A stretch of DNA of 44,771 nucleotides from Rhodospirillaceae bacterium (lineage in GTDB: Bacteria > Pseudomonadota > Alphaproteobacteria > GCA-2721365). Shown here piece by piece: positions 25,339-34,708 of this stretch. The position numbers and the translations under genes were made by a program. The stretch covers positions 1-44,771 of the forward strand of contig PBKC01000018.1 of assembly GCA_002721365.1 (NCBI GenBank), written 5' to 3'. The first letter of the stretch is position 1, and each line of letters starts with the position of its first letter. The notes below the pieces were generated by a model, which saw nothing but the letters and a program-made list of their open reading frames with translations, did no database searches and was not told where the DNA came from.

Positions 25339-27229
25339 CTGCAGACATTGGGCTCGATCGCTGGCCGCCTGCGCATTTCTTCTCGCGGGACTCGCTCCGA
25401 TACCGGCGGGCGCCCGTCTCGCCGAGGGCCTCGCCCCGGTCCATCGGGACGACTTCGCCGCCATGCTTGCCGAGTGGCTGCCACGTGCCGTGGAAGGCGA
25501 CGCGGAGGCGCAGTTCTATGTCGGCATCATCTATTTCGATGCCGGTGACGGCGAAGACGATCAGATCGAAGGCAACAAGTGGTTCCGCCGCGCCGCCGAC
25601 CAGGGCTATGCCGAAGCCCAGTACAATCTCGGGGTGTCCTACACCTACGGCGAAGGGGTCGCCCGCGACCCGGCCGAAGCGGTGAAATGGTTCCGGCTGG
25701 CGGCCGACCAGAACCTTGCTCAGGCGCAGTACAGCCTGGGAATCGCTTACAATTTCGGTGACGGCGTTCCCAAGGACGACACGGAAGCGGTGCGCTGGTA
25801 CCGGCTGGCGGCTGAGCAAGGCTTCGCCGACGCCGAGAACGATCTCGGCGTCATGTATGACGAAGGCGTGGGCGTTCCCGAAGACGATGCCGAAGCGGCG
25901 AAATGGTATCGCCGCGCCGCCGAGAAAGGGCACGCCGGCGCCCAGAACAATCTCGGCACCCTCTATGACGCGGGAAAAGGCGTTCCCCTCGACGATGCCG
26001 AAGCCGTCTCGTGGTACCGCCGTGCGGCCGGGCAGGGCGATGCTTGGGCGCAGTTCAACCTCGCCACCATGTACGACGCCGGCGAGGGGATCCCGCAGGA
26101 TTCGGCCGCGGCGGCGGAATGGTACCGTCGTGCCGCCGAGCAAGGAAACGCAGCCGCCCAGAACCGTCTCGCCTTCATCTTGAGCGCCGGTCTGGGTGTC
26201 GCCCGGAACGATGCGGAATCGTTGAGCTGGTACCAGCGCGCGGGGGACCAGGGCTACGCGGACGCGCAGTTCAATCTCGGTGTGATCTACGATTTCGGTG
26301 AGGGCGGCCCGCAGGACGATGCCGAAGCGTTGAAATGGTATCGCCTGGCTGCGGCACAGGGTCACGCCCTGGCCCTCAACAATCTCGGGGTGATGCACCA
26401 GTATGGGGAAGGCGTCGACCGGGACAGTGTGACGGCTGCGCAGTGGTATCTCCTCGCCGCCGAACAGGGGGCGATCGAGGCTTACTCCAATCTCGGCGCG
26501 ATGTATCTCGATGGCGAAGGCGTCACGCGCGACGCAGCGGTGGGAATGCGTCTTCTGCGGCATGCCGCCGGCGAAGGGCTGGCGGACGCCCAGTATCAGA
26601 TGGGCGAGCGCGTCATCAGGGGTGACGGCATTCCCGCCGACGCCGCAGCCTCTGCGGACTGGTACCGCAAGGCGGCGGAGCAGGGCCATGCTGCGGCGCA
26701 GGTCGCCCTTGGCAATCTCTACCGGAAGGGGGCCGGCGTCCCGCAGGACGACGCCGAGGCCGCCCAATGGTTCCGCCGGGCGGTCCAACAGCAGGATGCT
26801 GATGGCCAGTACAATCTCGGGCTGCTCTACTACTCAGGCATCGGCGTAACCCAGGACTATGCGGCTGCTGCCGACTGGTTGCGCCGCGCCGCCGATCAGG
26901 GGCATATCGCCGCGAGCTACACGCTGGGCCTGATGTATCATCTCGGTCGCGGCGTACCGGGTGACATGGCCGAAGCGGCCAAGCGCTACCAGCTGGCGGC
27001 GGAAAACGGATATACGCCGGCGCAGAACAATCTGGCCGGCCTCTATTCCGACGGGCTCGGAGTGCCGCAGGATTTGGCTCAGGCTTACAAGTGGTTCGGT
27101 CTCGCCGCGGTCGCCGGGATTGAGGAGGCTGAGCAGGCCCTCATGAGCATCGTCCGCGTGATGGATGCGGCGACGATCGCCGAGGGCCAACGGCTCATCC
27201 GGGACTGGCGTGCCAAGAACGCGAGCTAG
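25328..27229 (+). CDS. Secreted Sel1-repeat protein B
   Basis: A 633-aa protein with an N-terminal signal (MRNSCRHWARSLAACAFLLAGLAPIPAGAR), then about 16 Sel1-like repeats and a cap ending AQAYKWFGLAAVAGIEEAEQALMSIVRVMDAATIAEGQRL. The ATG lies inside the coding end of the Sel1 remnant, in another frame, an 11-nt overlap that implies ancestral coupling of two adjacent Sel1 genes. Like protein A it should act outside the cytoplasm as a protein-binding scaffold. A 16-bp perfect palindrome (CGCGAGCTAGCTCGCG) covers the stop codon. Confidence 0.88.
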   Translation: MRNSCRHWARSLAACAFLLAGLAPIPAGARLAEGLAPVHRDDFAAMLAEWLPRAVEGDAEAQFYVGIIYFDAGDGEDDQIEGNKWFRRAADQGYAEAQYNLGVSYTYGEGVARDPAEAVKWFRLAADQNLAQAQYSLGIAYNFGDGVPKDDTEAVRWYRLAAEQGFADAENDLGVMYDEGVGVPEDDAEAAKWYRRAAEKGHAGAQNNLGTLYDAGKGVPLDDAEAVSWYRRAAGQGDAWAQFNLATMYDAGEGIPQDSAAAAEWYRRAAEQGNAAAQNRLAFILSAGLGVARNDAESLSWYQRAGDQGYADAQFNLGVIYDFGEGGPQDDAEALKWYRLAAAQGHALALNNLGVMHQYGEGVDRDSVTAAQWYLLAAEQGAIEAYSNLGAMYLDGEGVTRDAAVGMRLLRHAAGEGLADAQYQMGERVIRGDGIPADAAASADWYRKAAEQGHAAAQVALGNLYRKGAGVPQDDAEAAQWFRRAVQQQDADGQYNLGLLYYSGIGVTQDYAAAADWLRRAADQGHIAASYTLGLMYHLGRGVPGDMAEAAKRYQLAAENGYTPAQNNLAGLYSDGLGVPQDLAQAYKWFGLAAVAGIEEAEQALMSIVRVMDAATIAEGQRLIRDWRAKNAS

Positions 27230-27367
27230 CTCGCGATCGGGCGGGAGTATCCTTTCACCGAAGTGACCGTGGGCTGAAGGTTCACCCGCATGCATCCGCA
27301 GCTTGACGCAGGCCGAGCATCGGTCGGACTTTAGGCTTCGACAGCAGGCGCAGAAGGGGGCCGCAGA

Positions 27368-28150
27368 ATGCGTGACGACCACATGTTCGATCTGACCGGC
27401 AAGGTCGCCGTCGTTACCGGGTCGAGCCGCGGCATCGGCCGGGCGATCGCCGAGGCACTGGCCGATCACGGGGCGCGGGTCGTCGTCTCCAGCCGCAAGC
27501 CCGATGCCTGCGCCGAGGTCGTCGCCGCGATCGAAGGCCATGGCGGCGAGGCGATGGCGATCCCCTGCAACGTCTCTTACAAGGACCAGCTTCAGGCGCT
27601 GGTCGACAAGACGATGGAGACCTGGGGCCATATCGACATCCTGGTGTGCAACGCCGCCGTGAACCCGTATTTCGGGCCGCTCAAGGACATCGGCGACGAC
27701 GCCTACGACAAGATCATGAACACCAACGTCCGCAGCAATCTCTGGCTCTGCAACATGGTGATCCCGCAGATGGCGGAGCGGCATGAGGGGGCGGTGATCA
27801 TCGTCTCCTCGATCGCCGCCTTCATCGGCAGCGGCAAGCTCGGCGCGTACGGCCTGTCGAAGGCGGCCGATCTGGCGCTCGCCCGCAATCTCGCCGTCGA
27901 ATGGGGCCATGCCAACGTCCGGGTGAACTGCATCAACCCCGGCATCATCCGCACGGACTTCGCCCGTGCCCTGTGGGAGAACCCGGAGATCTACGACGAG
28001 GCGATCCGCACTTACGCGCTGAAGCGCATCGGCGAGCCGCAGGAGATCGCCGGCGCGGCGGTGTTCCTGGCGTCCCGCGCCGGCAGCTTCATGACCGGGC
28101 AGGCAATGGTGATCGACGGCGGCTCGACGATCTATGGCGGCGAAGTCTAA
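27368..28150 (+). CDS. SDR family oxidoreductase
   Basis: A 260-aa classical short-chain dehydrogenase. It has the NAD(P)-binding [25 protein letters not shown] (NNAG-like), the catalytic Ser in VSSIAAF, and Tyr-x3-Lys in YGLSKAA. The C-terminal [18 protein letters not shown] and [13 protein letters not shown] are typical of FabG-like members. The start could be 27368 ([12 protein letters not shown]) or the internal ATG at 27383. The substrate is not identifiable. The YcgN-family gene overlaps its end by 17 nt, suggesting coupled expression. Confidence 0.88.
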   Translation: MRDDHMFDLTGKVAVVTGSSRGIGRAIAEALADHGARVVVSSRKPDACAEVVAAIEGHGGEAMAIPCNVSYKDQLQALVDKTMETWGHIDILVCNAAVNPYFGPLKDIGDDAYDKIMNTNVRSNLWLCNMVIPQMAERHEGAVIIVSSIAAFIGSGKLGAYGLSKAADLALARNLAVEWGHANVRVNCINPGIIRTDFARALWENPEIYDEAIRTYALKRIGEPQEIAGAAVFLASRAGSFMTGQAMVIDGGSTIYGGEV

Positions 28151-28607
28151 GGGCCCGCCGCCCGACGCGCCGTTCTGGCGCACCAAGCGGCTGGACGAGA
28201 TGACGCAGGCCGAATGGGAATCGCTGTGTGACGGCTGCGGCAAATGCTGCCTGCTGAAGCTTCAGGACATCGATACCGAACGCATCCTCTACACCGATGT
28301 CGCCTGCCGGATGTTCGATCCCGACACCTGCCGCTGCAAGGACTATCCCCGGCGAAAGCAGCATGTGCCCGAATGCGTGTTTCTGAGCCCCAAAACCCTT
28401 CGTGAAGCGGCGGCATGGCTCCCCTCCACCTGCGCCTACAAGCTGCTCTATCAGGGCAAGGACCTGCCCTGGTGGCACCCCCTGGTGTCGGGCCGCAAGG
28501 AAACGGTGCATCTGGCCGGGGCCTCGGCCCGGAACCGGGTGATCTCGGAAGAAACGGTGACGGAAGAAGAGATCGAACAGCGCATCGTCCGCTGGGCGTC
28601 GCGGTGA
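28134..28607 (+). CDS. YcgN-family cysteine cluster protein (UPF0260)
   Basis: A 157-aa protein with the family's Cys pattern: [12 protein letters not shown] near residue 33, then [14 protein letters not shown] and [25 protein letters not shown]. The opening [26 protein letters not shown] is highly characteristic. It may bind a metal or Fe-S cluster; its physiological role is not established. It begins inside the SDR reading frame and ends just before a large hairpin. Confidence 0.9.
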   Translation: MAAKSKGPPPDAPFWRTKRLDEMTQAEWESLCDGCGKCCLLKLQDIDTERILYTDVACRMFDPDTCRCKDYPRRKQHVPECVFLSPKTLREAAAWLPSTCAYKLLYQGKDLPWWHPLVSGRKETVHLAGASARNRVISEETVTEEEIEQRIVRWASR

Positions 28608-28625
28608 ATCCGCTCTGACCGGCCA

Positions 28626-28674
28626 CCAGGGCCGCATCCGCTCTTTGGGGAAAGGGCTGTGGATGCGGCCCTGG
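28626..28674. terminator. Long hairpin between convergent genes
   Basis: CCAGGGCCGCATCC and GGATGCGGCCCTGG pair over 14 bp, and the stem continues inward (GCTCTTT with AAAGGGC) around a GGGG loop after a 3-nt bulge. It lies between YcgN and the converging DUF3047 gene, so it is probably a bidirectional terminator, although no T-tract follows. Confidence 0.6.
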
Positions 28675-28713
28675 CGCCTCGCGGCGGAGGAGCGCGAGGG
28701 GGACCTGGGGGGA

Positions 28714-29943
28714 TCAGGTCAGGCGGTGCTCCTCGCCATTGCCGCGAACGACGATGTCGGCGAAACGGGCGAGGCCGGTGCGGCGCTGGAAGACCGACAG
28801 CGCGATCAGCCATACCGCGACGATCCGTTTCGCCTCGCCGCCGATATGCTGGTGATAGTCGTCGTGGATGTTGCGGCTTTCCGCGAGCCACTTGCCCAGT
28901 TCGCCATGGCCGGTGCGGACGATGACGTGGGTCTCCAGCGGCTGCCAGCGTGGGAACGGGCAGCGGAAGACGGTGCCCTCCGGCAGCGCCGCACTCCACA
29001 TGTAGGTGAGGTCCTGGCCGTCGTCGAACGCGACCGCCATCGACAGATAGTCGTGGGTGAGGAGCTCGTCCTCCGCCGCCATCGACGGCAGTTCCTCGAC
29101 GTTCCATTGCCAGTCGATGGTGGCGTCCGGGCTCAGTGGCAAGGAGACGTCGCGGACCAGCAGACAGGCGTTCTTGTGGACGTGGCAGCCGATGACACCT
29201 GGCGCGCAGGTCGAGAAGATGCCGGCATTGCCGGTCTGGTACATCGACCGCCACCCCTCGGGCACCGGCGGTTCGCTCTCCAGCCGGGCGATCTCCGCCT
29301 GCAGCGCGCCGGCGACGTCGCCATGGGCGTGGAGGCCGCGAAGGCCGGTCAGCGGATCACCCTTCCAGATCAGGGCGATGCCCTCGATATGGCTGCCGTC
29401 TTCCTGGATGTAGTATTCGGGCGGCGTGGCTACGGTCTCGGCCTTCTCGTCGACCCAGTCGCCGATCGAGCGCGCGACGGATACCGCGCCGGCACGTTTG
29501 GCGACCATGGTGCCGGTGTTGCTCATCGGATTGTAGATCGGGGCGTTCCCGCCGATGCGGGCGAAGAAGGCGAGGCCCGGTTCGACCCAGACATCGAGGT
29601 CCTTGACGATCCACCAGCGGCCGCCGAGGAGAAAGGTCACGCTCTGCCCTTCCTCGATGCTGAAGCCGGCGTCCTTCCAGGGAAGATCGCTGCCGGTCAC
29701 CGCGAACGTGACCATCCGGTCGAGCTCCGGCACCTTCGCTGCGTCGACGATTCGGGCGATCCCGTCCGTCAGGTTGCCCGGAGTCCCGAACGCGTGGAGG
29801 GTGCCCGCGCTGCCGGTGCGGATGGCGGCCATGGCTGCCGGTCCCGCCAGACCCAGGGCGGCGAGGCCTTTCAGCACCTTCCGGCGCGATGCTTCGTTGT
29901 TCAGCAGGTTCTGCGTCCTGCGGTCTTCGGTGTCCTCATGCAT
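28714..29943 (-). CDS. Tat-exported DUF3047-domain protein
   Basis: A 409-aa protein with a twin-arginine signal (ASRRKVLKGLAALGLAGPAAMAA). The C-terminal half fits DUF3047: DATIDWQWNVEELPS, then DYLSMAVAFDDGQDLTYMWSA, ETHVIVRTGHGELGKWLAESRNIHDDY, and AKRIVAVWLIALSVFQRRTGLARFADIVV. The Cys in STCAPGVIGCHVHKNACLL may matter for stability. The ATG at 29943 has GGAGG about 9 nt upstream; a longer reading to 29988 is possible. It lies 131 bp downstream of the response regulator on the same strand, so it may be controlled by it. The function of DUF3047 is unknown. Confidence 0.78.
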   Translation of the reverse strand: MHEDTEDRRTQNLLNNEASRRKVLKGLAALGLAGPAAMAAIRTGSAGTLHAFGTPGNLTDGIARIVDAAKVPELDRMVTFAVTGSDLPWKDAGFSIEEGQSVTFLLGGRWWIVKDLDVWVEPGLAFFARIGGNAPIYNPMSNTGTMVAKRAGAVSVARSIGDWVDEKAETVATPPEYYIQEDGSHIEGIALIWKGDPLTGLRGLHAHGDVAGALQAEIARLESEPPVPEGWRSMYQTGNAGIFSTCAPGVIGCHVHKNACLLVRDVSLPLSPDATIDWQWNVEELPSMAAEDELLTHDYLSMAVAFDDGQDLTYMWSAALPEGTVFRCPFPRWQPLETHVIVRTGHGELGKWLAESRNIHDDYHQHIGGEAKRIVAVWLIALSVFQRRTGLARFADIVVRGNGEEHRLT

Positions 29944-30074
29944 GTTCGCGTTCCTCCCTCCGTTCGTCGGAGCCATTGCTGAGGACACGGTGATGGCATG
30001 ACCCCGCGCGCGCGTGGTCAGCCCGGGGCAAGAAGTTCGTCAGGAATTTGTGAGGGGGGGCTGCCGGCGGACGC

Positions 30075-30785
30075 TCAGACGCCGTCGTAGCGATAGCCGG
30101 CGCCGTGGACGGTGCGGATGATCGCGGGCCGGGCCGGATCACGTTCGATCTTCAGCCGCAGCGTTCGGATGCTCTGGTCGATGGCGCGGCTGTTCGGCAT
30201 GTAGTCGCGACCCCAGCAGCTGTCGTAGAGCTCGTCCCGCGATACGACTTCGCCCGTCCGACGGTGAAGCGTGGCGAGGATCGCAACCTCGCGGCGGGTA
30301 AGGTCGATCGGGTCCGACCCGCGGAAGCCGCGCAGGGCCTTGACGTCGATCTCGATGTCGCCGATCGCGAATCGCGCGGCCCCGCTCGTCTCCCCCAGGT
30401 CCGGCTGTGCCGCTGCCGTCATCGACCGGCGGAGGATCGCCTTCACCCGCGCGACCAGTTCGCGCGAGCCGAAGGGTTTGGTCACATAGTCGTCGGCGCC
30501 GAGTTCCAGGCCGACGACGCGGTCGATCTCGTCATGCCGTGCGGTCAGCACGATGACCGGGACCCGAACGTCCTCGCTGCGGATCGCACGGCAGAGATCG
30601 AAACCGTCCATGCCCGGCATCATCACGTCGATGACGCAGAAATCGGGCTTCTGAGTCCGGAACAGATGCAGCGCCTCGGCGCCGTCGGCGGCCGGCAGGC
30701 ACTCATAGCCTTCGGCACGGAACAGATGGGTGAGCGCCTGGCGGAGCGGCGCATCGTCCTCGGCAACGAGAATCCGAAGGCTCAT
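30075..30785 (-). CDS. OmpR/PhoB-type response regulator
   Basis: A 236-aa regulator. The receiver domain has acidic residues at 9-11 (AEDD), phospho-acceptor D53 (CVIDVMMPG) and Lys in DDYVTKPFGS. A winged-helix output domain follows (LTRREVAILATLHRRTGEVVSRDELYDSCWGRDY...RTVHGAGYRYDG). Its start overlaps the sensor kinase stop by 4 nt, so it is translated with the kinase. Its targets may include the DUF3047 gene downstream. Confidence 0.93.
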   Translation of the reverse strand: MSLRILVAEDDAPLRQALTHLFRAEGYECLPAADGAEALHLFRTQKPDFCVIDVMMPGMDGFDLCRAIRSEDVRVPVIVLTARHDEIDRVVGLELGADDYVTKPFGSRELVARVKAILRRSMTAAAQPDLGETSGAARFAIGDIEIDVKALRGFRGSDPIDLTRREVAILATLHRRTGEVVSRDELYDSCWGRDYMPNSRAIDQSIRTLRLKIERDPARPAIIRTVHGAGYRYDGV

Positions 30786-32437
30786 GCTTCGATCCGCCGA
30801 AAGCCCGCGCGTCCCACGGGCCCGGTCCGCATCCAGGCGACGAGCCGTGCGCCGGGCTCGGCGTCCTCGATGCCGAGGTCGCCGCCATTGGCCCTGGCCA
30901 GCGCGCGGCAGCCGGCGAGTCCCAGGCCCGTGCCGTCAGTGCCCGGCCCGGCGGTGCCTTCCAGAACCTCCCGCGCGACATGGGCGGCGACACCCGGTCC
31001 GAAATCGCGCACCGCCAGATAGAGGTCCGGACCCTCCATCCGGGTCGTGACTTCGACCGGGCCGTCGGGGGCGTATTTCCGCGCGTTGTCCAGCAGGTTG
31101 ATGGCGATGCGCTCGAACGCCGTCCGGTCGAAGGCGACGCGATGGCCGGCGCCCAGATCGACGACCGGCCGGCTGCCGGCGGCTTCCAGAAGCGGCCGGT
31201 AGCGGGTGAGGATGTCGCGGAGGGCTTCGTCCGGCACACCGACTTGGCGATCGGGCACCGCACGGGTCCGCCCACGGGCGATGGCGATGGTGTCCTCGAC
31301 CAGCGCCCCCAGCCGCTTCGCCTCGCTGTCCAGCACGTCGCAATATTCGGCGATGGCGGGATCGTCCTGGGCGCGCGCCCGGATCAGGTCGCCGTACAGC
31401 CTGAGATTGGTGAGGGGCGTACGCAGCTCGTGCGAGATCTGCGCCGCTTCCGCCGCCCGCCGGTGACTGGTCTCCAGCCGCGCCTTCTGGGTGCGGAAGA
31501 TATAGGCCCCCAGCCCGCCGATGGTGAGCAGCATGGCCCCCATGGCGGCGGCGAACAGGGTCCAGCTCGGCCCCGCCGGTCTCGCCGTCGCCGCGAGCCT
31601 GGCTTCCAGCCGCCAGACCGAAAGCGGTTCTCCGACGGGCAGAACGGCGAGCGTCGTACCGTCGATTGCTCCTGTCTTCGGCCACAGGGTCGCGCCGTTG
31701 TCGTCGGTCAGCGTGAAACCGAGATCGCCGCGACGGCTCGCCACCGGTTCCAGGGCGCCGGCCACCGCTTCCAGGAGCAGCGCCTTGTCGAACACGGCGC
31801 AGGCCGTCGTCTCGACGGGACCGTACCAGCACCGCCCCGGTGTCAGCCCGGCTGCCGAGTCGACCAGGGCCCAGGTCTCGTCCCCGCCCCCGGCCGTCTC
31901 GCTCGACGCCCGCAGCGCCGCCCGTGCCGTCGCCAGCGCACCTGAGGCCGACTGCGCCAGCTGCCGCTCATAAGGGGTGAAGTAGGAAACGCCGGCCGGG
32001 GGAAACACGCGCCGGCCGCTGGCGGCGTAGATCGCCGCGAGATCGACCGACTGGTCGACGATGGCGCCGATTCCATAGGCGTCCGGGGCCGTGGGGAAAC
32101 CGTTCTCGGCTGCCCGGGCGATCATTCCGTCGATGCGCTCCTGAATGCCGGCCGCGAAGGTGTCGACGGCGGCATGAACCCGGTCGTCGAGCTCCGCCAG
32201 GGCGTCCGCGGCGGTCTGCGCCTGCTTGAACTGGGTCTCGACGGGACCGAGGGCGAGCATGCGTCCGCCCAGCACCGCGATACCCAGCAGCGGCAGCAAC
32301 ACGACGACCGCCAGCAGCAGCGCGAAATTCCTGAGATCGGCCGGCGCTCGCGCACGAACGGCATCCGGTCCGTTCAGTCCGGCCCTGCCGCCGTGGCTGT
32401 CGTCGCGCAGTCCGCCGTCCAAGACCTGCTCTCGCAT
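30782..32437 (-). CDS. Sensor histidine kinase
   Basis: A 551-aa membrane kinase. The first helix (about residues 36-58) precedes a large periplasmic sensor region of about 230 residues containing a Cys pair (RCWYGPVETTACAVF); a second helix follows at about 292-312. The phospho-acceptor His is in QISHELRTPLTNLRLYGDL; the catalytic domain has NLLDNARKYAP (N-box), VRDFGPGV (G1) and GTGLGLAGCRA (G2). No HAMP domain is obvious. It pairs with the OmpR-type regulator. The signal sensed is unknown. Confidence 0.92.
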   Translation of the reverse strand: MREQVLDGGLRDDSHGGRAGLNGPDAVRARAPADLRNFALLLAVVVLLPLLGIAVLGGRMLALGPVETQFKQAQTAADALAELDDRVHAAVDTFAAGIQERIDGMIARAAENGFPTAPDAYGIGAIVDQSVDLAAIYAASGRRVFPPAGVSYFTPYERQLAQSASGALATARAALRASSETAGGGDETWALVDSAAGLTPGRCWYGPVETTACAVFDKALLLEAVAGALEPVASRRGDLGFTLTDDNGATLWPKTGAIDGTTLAVLPVGEPLSVWRLEARLAATARPAGPSWTLFAAAMGAMLLTIGGLGAYIFRTQKARLETSHRRAAEAAQISHELRTPLTNLRLYGDLIRARAQDDPAIAEYCDVLDSEAKRLGALVEDTIAIARGRTRAVPDRQVGVPDEALRDILTRYRPLLEAAGSRPVVDLGAGHRVAFDRTAFERIAINLLDNARKYAPDGPVEVTTRMEGPDLYLAVRDFGPGVAAHVAREVLEGTAGPGTDGTGLGLAGCRALARANGGDLGIEDAEPGARLVAWMRTGPVGRAGFRRIEA

Positions 32438-32626
32438 CCCCGCCTTTCGCCGCTTCCGGATACCGGAAATCCAGCGCGCCGCATTTTCGATCGGGCGACC
32501 CCTCCCGATCGAAGGCTGCTTCCAGTCGGCCGATCTTTGCAGAAGGACGGGGCGATTGGTAGGGACCGGCGCCGCGGGCGCGCGTTGAAATCGGCGCCTC
32601 GGCCGACCGGCCGCCGAAAGACCCGG

Positions 32627-32824
32627 TTAGTCCGGCGTCTTGCGCCGCCGGCACATGTCGCGCAACGCGGCGATCGCCCCCCGGCGGCTCCGGATCGCCC
32701 AAGCGGGCCGCCAAGCCAACCGCGCTATCAGATCGCACCGGGCGTCGTCCTCGGCGTCGCGGAGCGCCGCGACCGACTGCCGGACTTCCGCGGCGGACAT
32801 GTGCGGGGTTTCATCTGGGTCCAT
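32627..32824 (-). CDS. Small hypothetical protein (65 aa)
   Basis: Short frame MDPDETPHMSAAEVRQSVAALRDAEDDARCDLIARLAWRPAWAIRSRRGAIAALRDMCRRRKTPD. A GGGAGG about 6 nt before the ATG supports translation. It is acidic at the start and strongly basic at the end, with no membrane segment and no recognised domain. It lies between the sensor kinase and tRNA-Arg. The flanking 250 bp on the tRNA side hold no further gene that can be supported. Confidence 0.5.
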   Translation of the reverse strand: MDPDETPHMSAAEVRQSVAALRDAEDDARCDLIARLAWRPAWAIRSRRGAIAALRDMCRRRKTPD

Positions 32825-33075
32825 CGGGACCTCCCGTACCTTTGCTCACTTCATACTACGGGTCGCAACGGACTCGCATCGTTGCACATTCGGTCGACCA
32901 CCGGTTTCTTGCCGCGAGGTCGAAATCGTGAGAGTGCACGAAGCGTGTGGATACGAGCGTTCTGCTCCGACAACTTCAGAGGGCCGTCAGCAGGCTCTTG
33001 GCTGCGCTGGCGAAGAATGCGTTGGGGAAATGTGGTGTGCCTGCGCGAACGCAGTTCGAATTCCCATTAAGGGAA

Positions 33076-33152
33076 TGGCGCGCCCGGAGAGATTCGAACT
33101 CCCGACCCTCAGATTCGTAGTCTGATGCTCTATCCAGCTGAGCTACGGGCGC
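33076..33152 (-). tRNA. tRNA-Arg(ACG)
   Basis: On the minus strand a 77-nt cloverleaf begins GCGCCCG and ends CGGGCGC-G-CCA, giving a perfect 7-bp acceptor stem with an encoded CCA. The D-loop is AGCTCAGCTGGATAGAGC; the anticodon loop is CTACGAA in a TCAGA/TCTGA stem, so the anticodon is ACG; the T-arm contains GTTCGAAT. ACG is the inosine-modified arginine isoacceptor. Confidence 0.97.
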
Positions 33153-33407
33153 ATGGTGCCGGGGACGGCGTCGCCGGCAGGGCGCGAACACTAGCCAAGT
33201 CGGTGGGCGATGGCAAGCCATGGAAGGCAGGGCTTGCGCCGGGCCGCTTTCACCGCCACCGTTGCCGAAATGCCGCTTGTGGCTGACTCGTGGAATTTGT
33301 AGAATCACAATGGGTCGGGGCAGATCACTGACGTGGAATCTCAAATTTGTCGTGGTAACCGGGCACCACCTGACCGGGGGGGCGCAGTGAGGGAGAATCT
33401 GAAGGCG

Positions 33408-34613
33408 ATGGCGCAACGCCGATCGACGTACGCAGCACTGGTGTGCGCAGCGCTCGCTGGCGGGTGCTCGAACGATTTCGCCGCCGATGGTCTGTGGCCC
33501 TCGCTGGACGCGAGCGAGCCGGCGCCGGCCGCCAACAATACCGGCACCCGAATGGAAATTCCGCCGTCCTCCGGCGAGATGGCCGGATCGCCCACCTACA
33601 GCGGCGACATGGCGCAGATCGACAGTGGAGCGGGCAAGCAGTTCGTGCCGATCGACACCGGTCCCAGCCGGCAGGCGCCGAACACCGGCACGTTCGTCGG
33701 CCAGAAGGTGGCGACGCTGCGCTCGGAACTCGAGAACCTGAAATCGGTCCTTCAGCAGCAGAATCAGGAATTCCAGCAGGTCCTGGGCGGGGCGATGCAG
33801 AACGCCCAGCGCTATCACGCGATCGTCGGCGCCGTGAGCGCGCGGCTGCAGGTCGGCACCACCCCCGGCAACCCGGTGCTGGTCAGCCAGTGGAACCAGG
33901 CGCAGAGCGAGCTCGACCGGATGATCTCCAGCACCGCCGCGCTGAACTCGCTGTCCAACCGCGTGTCGTCCAATTCCGACCTTGCCGCCTATCTTCTCCA
34001 GGCGACCCGCGCCGCCTTCGGGCTGCAGGGCGCGGTGGACGAGGACCATCGCCAGCTCTCGATTCTCGAGGACGACGTCAATCGCACGGTGGTGTCGATC
34101 GACCGCCTGCTGAACGAGATCAACGAGGCGGTGACCCGCCAGAACACCTTCGAAGCCGGCGAGCGGCGTAATTTGAGCGGACTCGCCCGCGCCATCAGCA
34201 ATGGCGAGGTCTACGGCCCCAGCCTCGCCAACTTCGCCTATAACCGCTCGGCGAGCCTCAGCCCCTACACCCCGCCGGCCCCCGGCATGGAAGGATCGGG
34301 CGGTACCGCCGGTGCGCCGCCGCTGGTGGTGATCCGTTTCGACCGTCCCAACGTCGATTACCAGCAGGCGCTCTACAGCGCCGTCAGCAAGGCGCTCGAG
34401 CAGCGGCCCGGCGCGACCTTCGAGATCGTCGGGGTGACGCCGGAGCGCGGTACGACCGCCGATGTCGCGGTCAATTCCTCGACCGCCCGCCGTCGCGCGG
34501 AGCAGGTGATGCAGACCCTGGTCGAGATGGGGCTGCCAGTCGAGCGGGTGCAGCTTTCCTCGGCCGAAAGCGTCGCGGCTCAAAGCAACGAGGTCCACGT
34601 CTACGTCCGCTGA
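33408..34613 (+). CDS. Lipoprotein with coiled coil and C-terminal OmpA-like domain
   Basis: Lipoprotein of 401 aa from the ATG at 33408 (MAQRRSTYAALVCAALAGGC): the lipobox LAGGC ends in the modified Cys at residue 20. GTG at 33387, preceded by a G-rich site, is an alternative start. A Ser/Pro/Gly-rich linker follows, then a helical coiled-coil region (GQKVATLRSELENLKSVLQQQNQEFQQVL). The C-terminal 100 residues (VVIRFDRPNVDYQQALYSAVSKALEQ...STARRRAEQVMQTLVEMGLPVERVQLSS) resemble the peptidoglycan-binding OmpA fold, though the canonical NxxLSxxRA motif is altered to NSSTARRRAEQV. It probably tethers the outer membrane to the wall. It stands alone. Confidence 0.72.
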   Translation: MAQRRSTYAALVCAALAGGCSNDFAADGLWPSLDASEPAPAANNTGTRMEIPPSSGEMAGSPTYSGDMAQIDSGAGKQFVPIDTGPSRQAPNTGTFVGQKVATLRSELENLKSVLQQQNQEFQQVLGGAMQNAQRYHAIVGAVSARLQVGTTPGNPVLVSQWNQAQSELDRMISSTAALNSLSNRVSSNSDLAAYLLQATRAAFGLQGAVDEDHRQLSILEDDVNRTVVSIDRLLNEINEAVTRQNTFEAGERRNLSGLARAISNGEVYGPSLANFAYNRSASLSPYTPPAPGMEGSGGTAGAPPLVVIRFDRPNVDYQQALYSAVSKALEQRPGATFEIVGVTPERGTTADVAVNSSTARRRAEQVMQTLVEMGLPVERVQLSSAESVAAQSNEVHVYVR

Positions 34614-34708
34614 GGCGGACTGGTCGCGTCGACTGGCGGCGGGCTGACGGCCTCGGCGGAGCCGGGGCGAAGACCGGGCTAGCGAACGACCGGCGTAAAG
34701 CTGTTTTC

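Noticed and set aside
25145..26788. Reverse-strand frame of 547 aa opposite Sel1 gene B
   Set aside because: Same reason: shadow of repeat codons.
17426..27229. CRISPR array or satellite DNA suggested by the regular repeats
   Set aside because: The repeats are coding, about 108 bp apart, and diverged at DNA level; they are Sel1 protein repeats.
28645..29982. Forward frame of 445 aa opposite the DUF3047 gene
   Set aside because: No domain; the reverse frame has a Tat signal, a ribosome binding site and DUF3047 blocks.
32976..34598. Reverse-strand 540-aa frame across tRNA-Arg and the lipoprotein gene
   Set aside because: It would overlap a certain tRNA and the well-supported lipoprotein gene.
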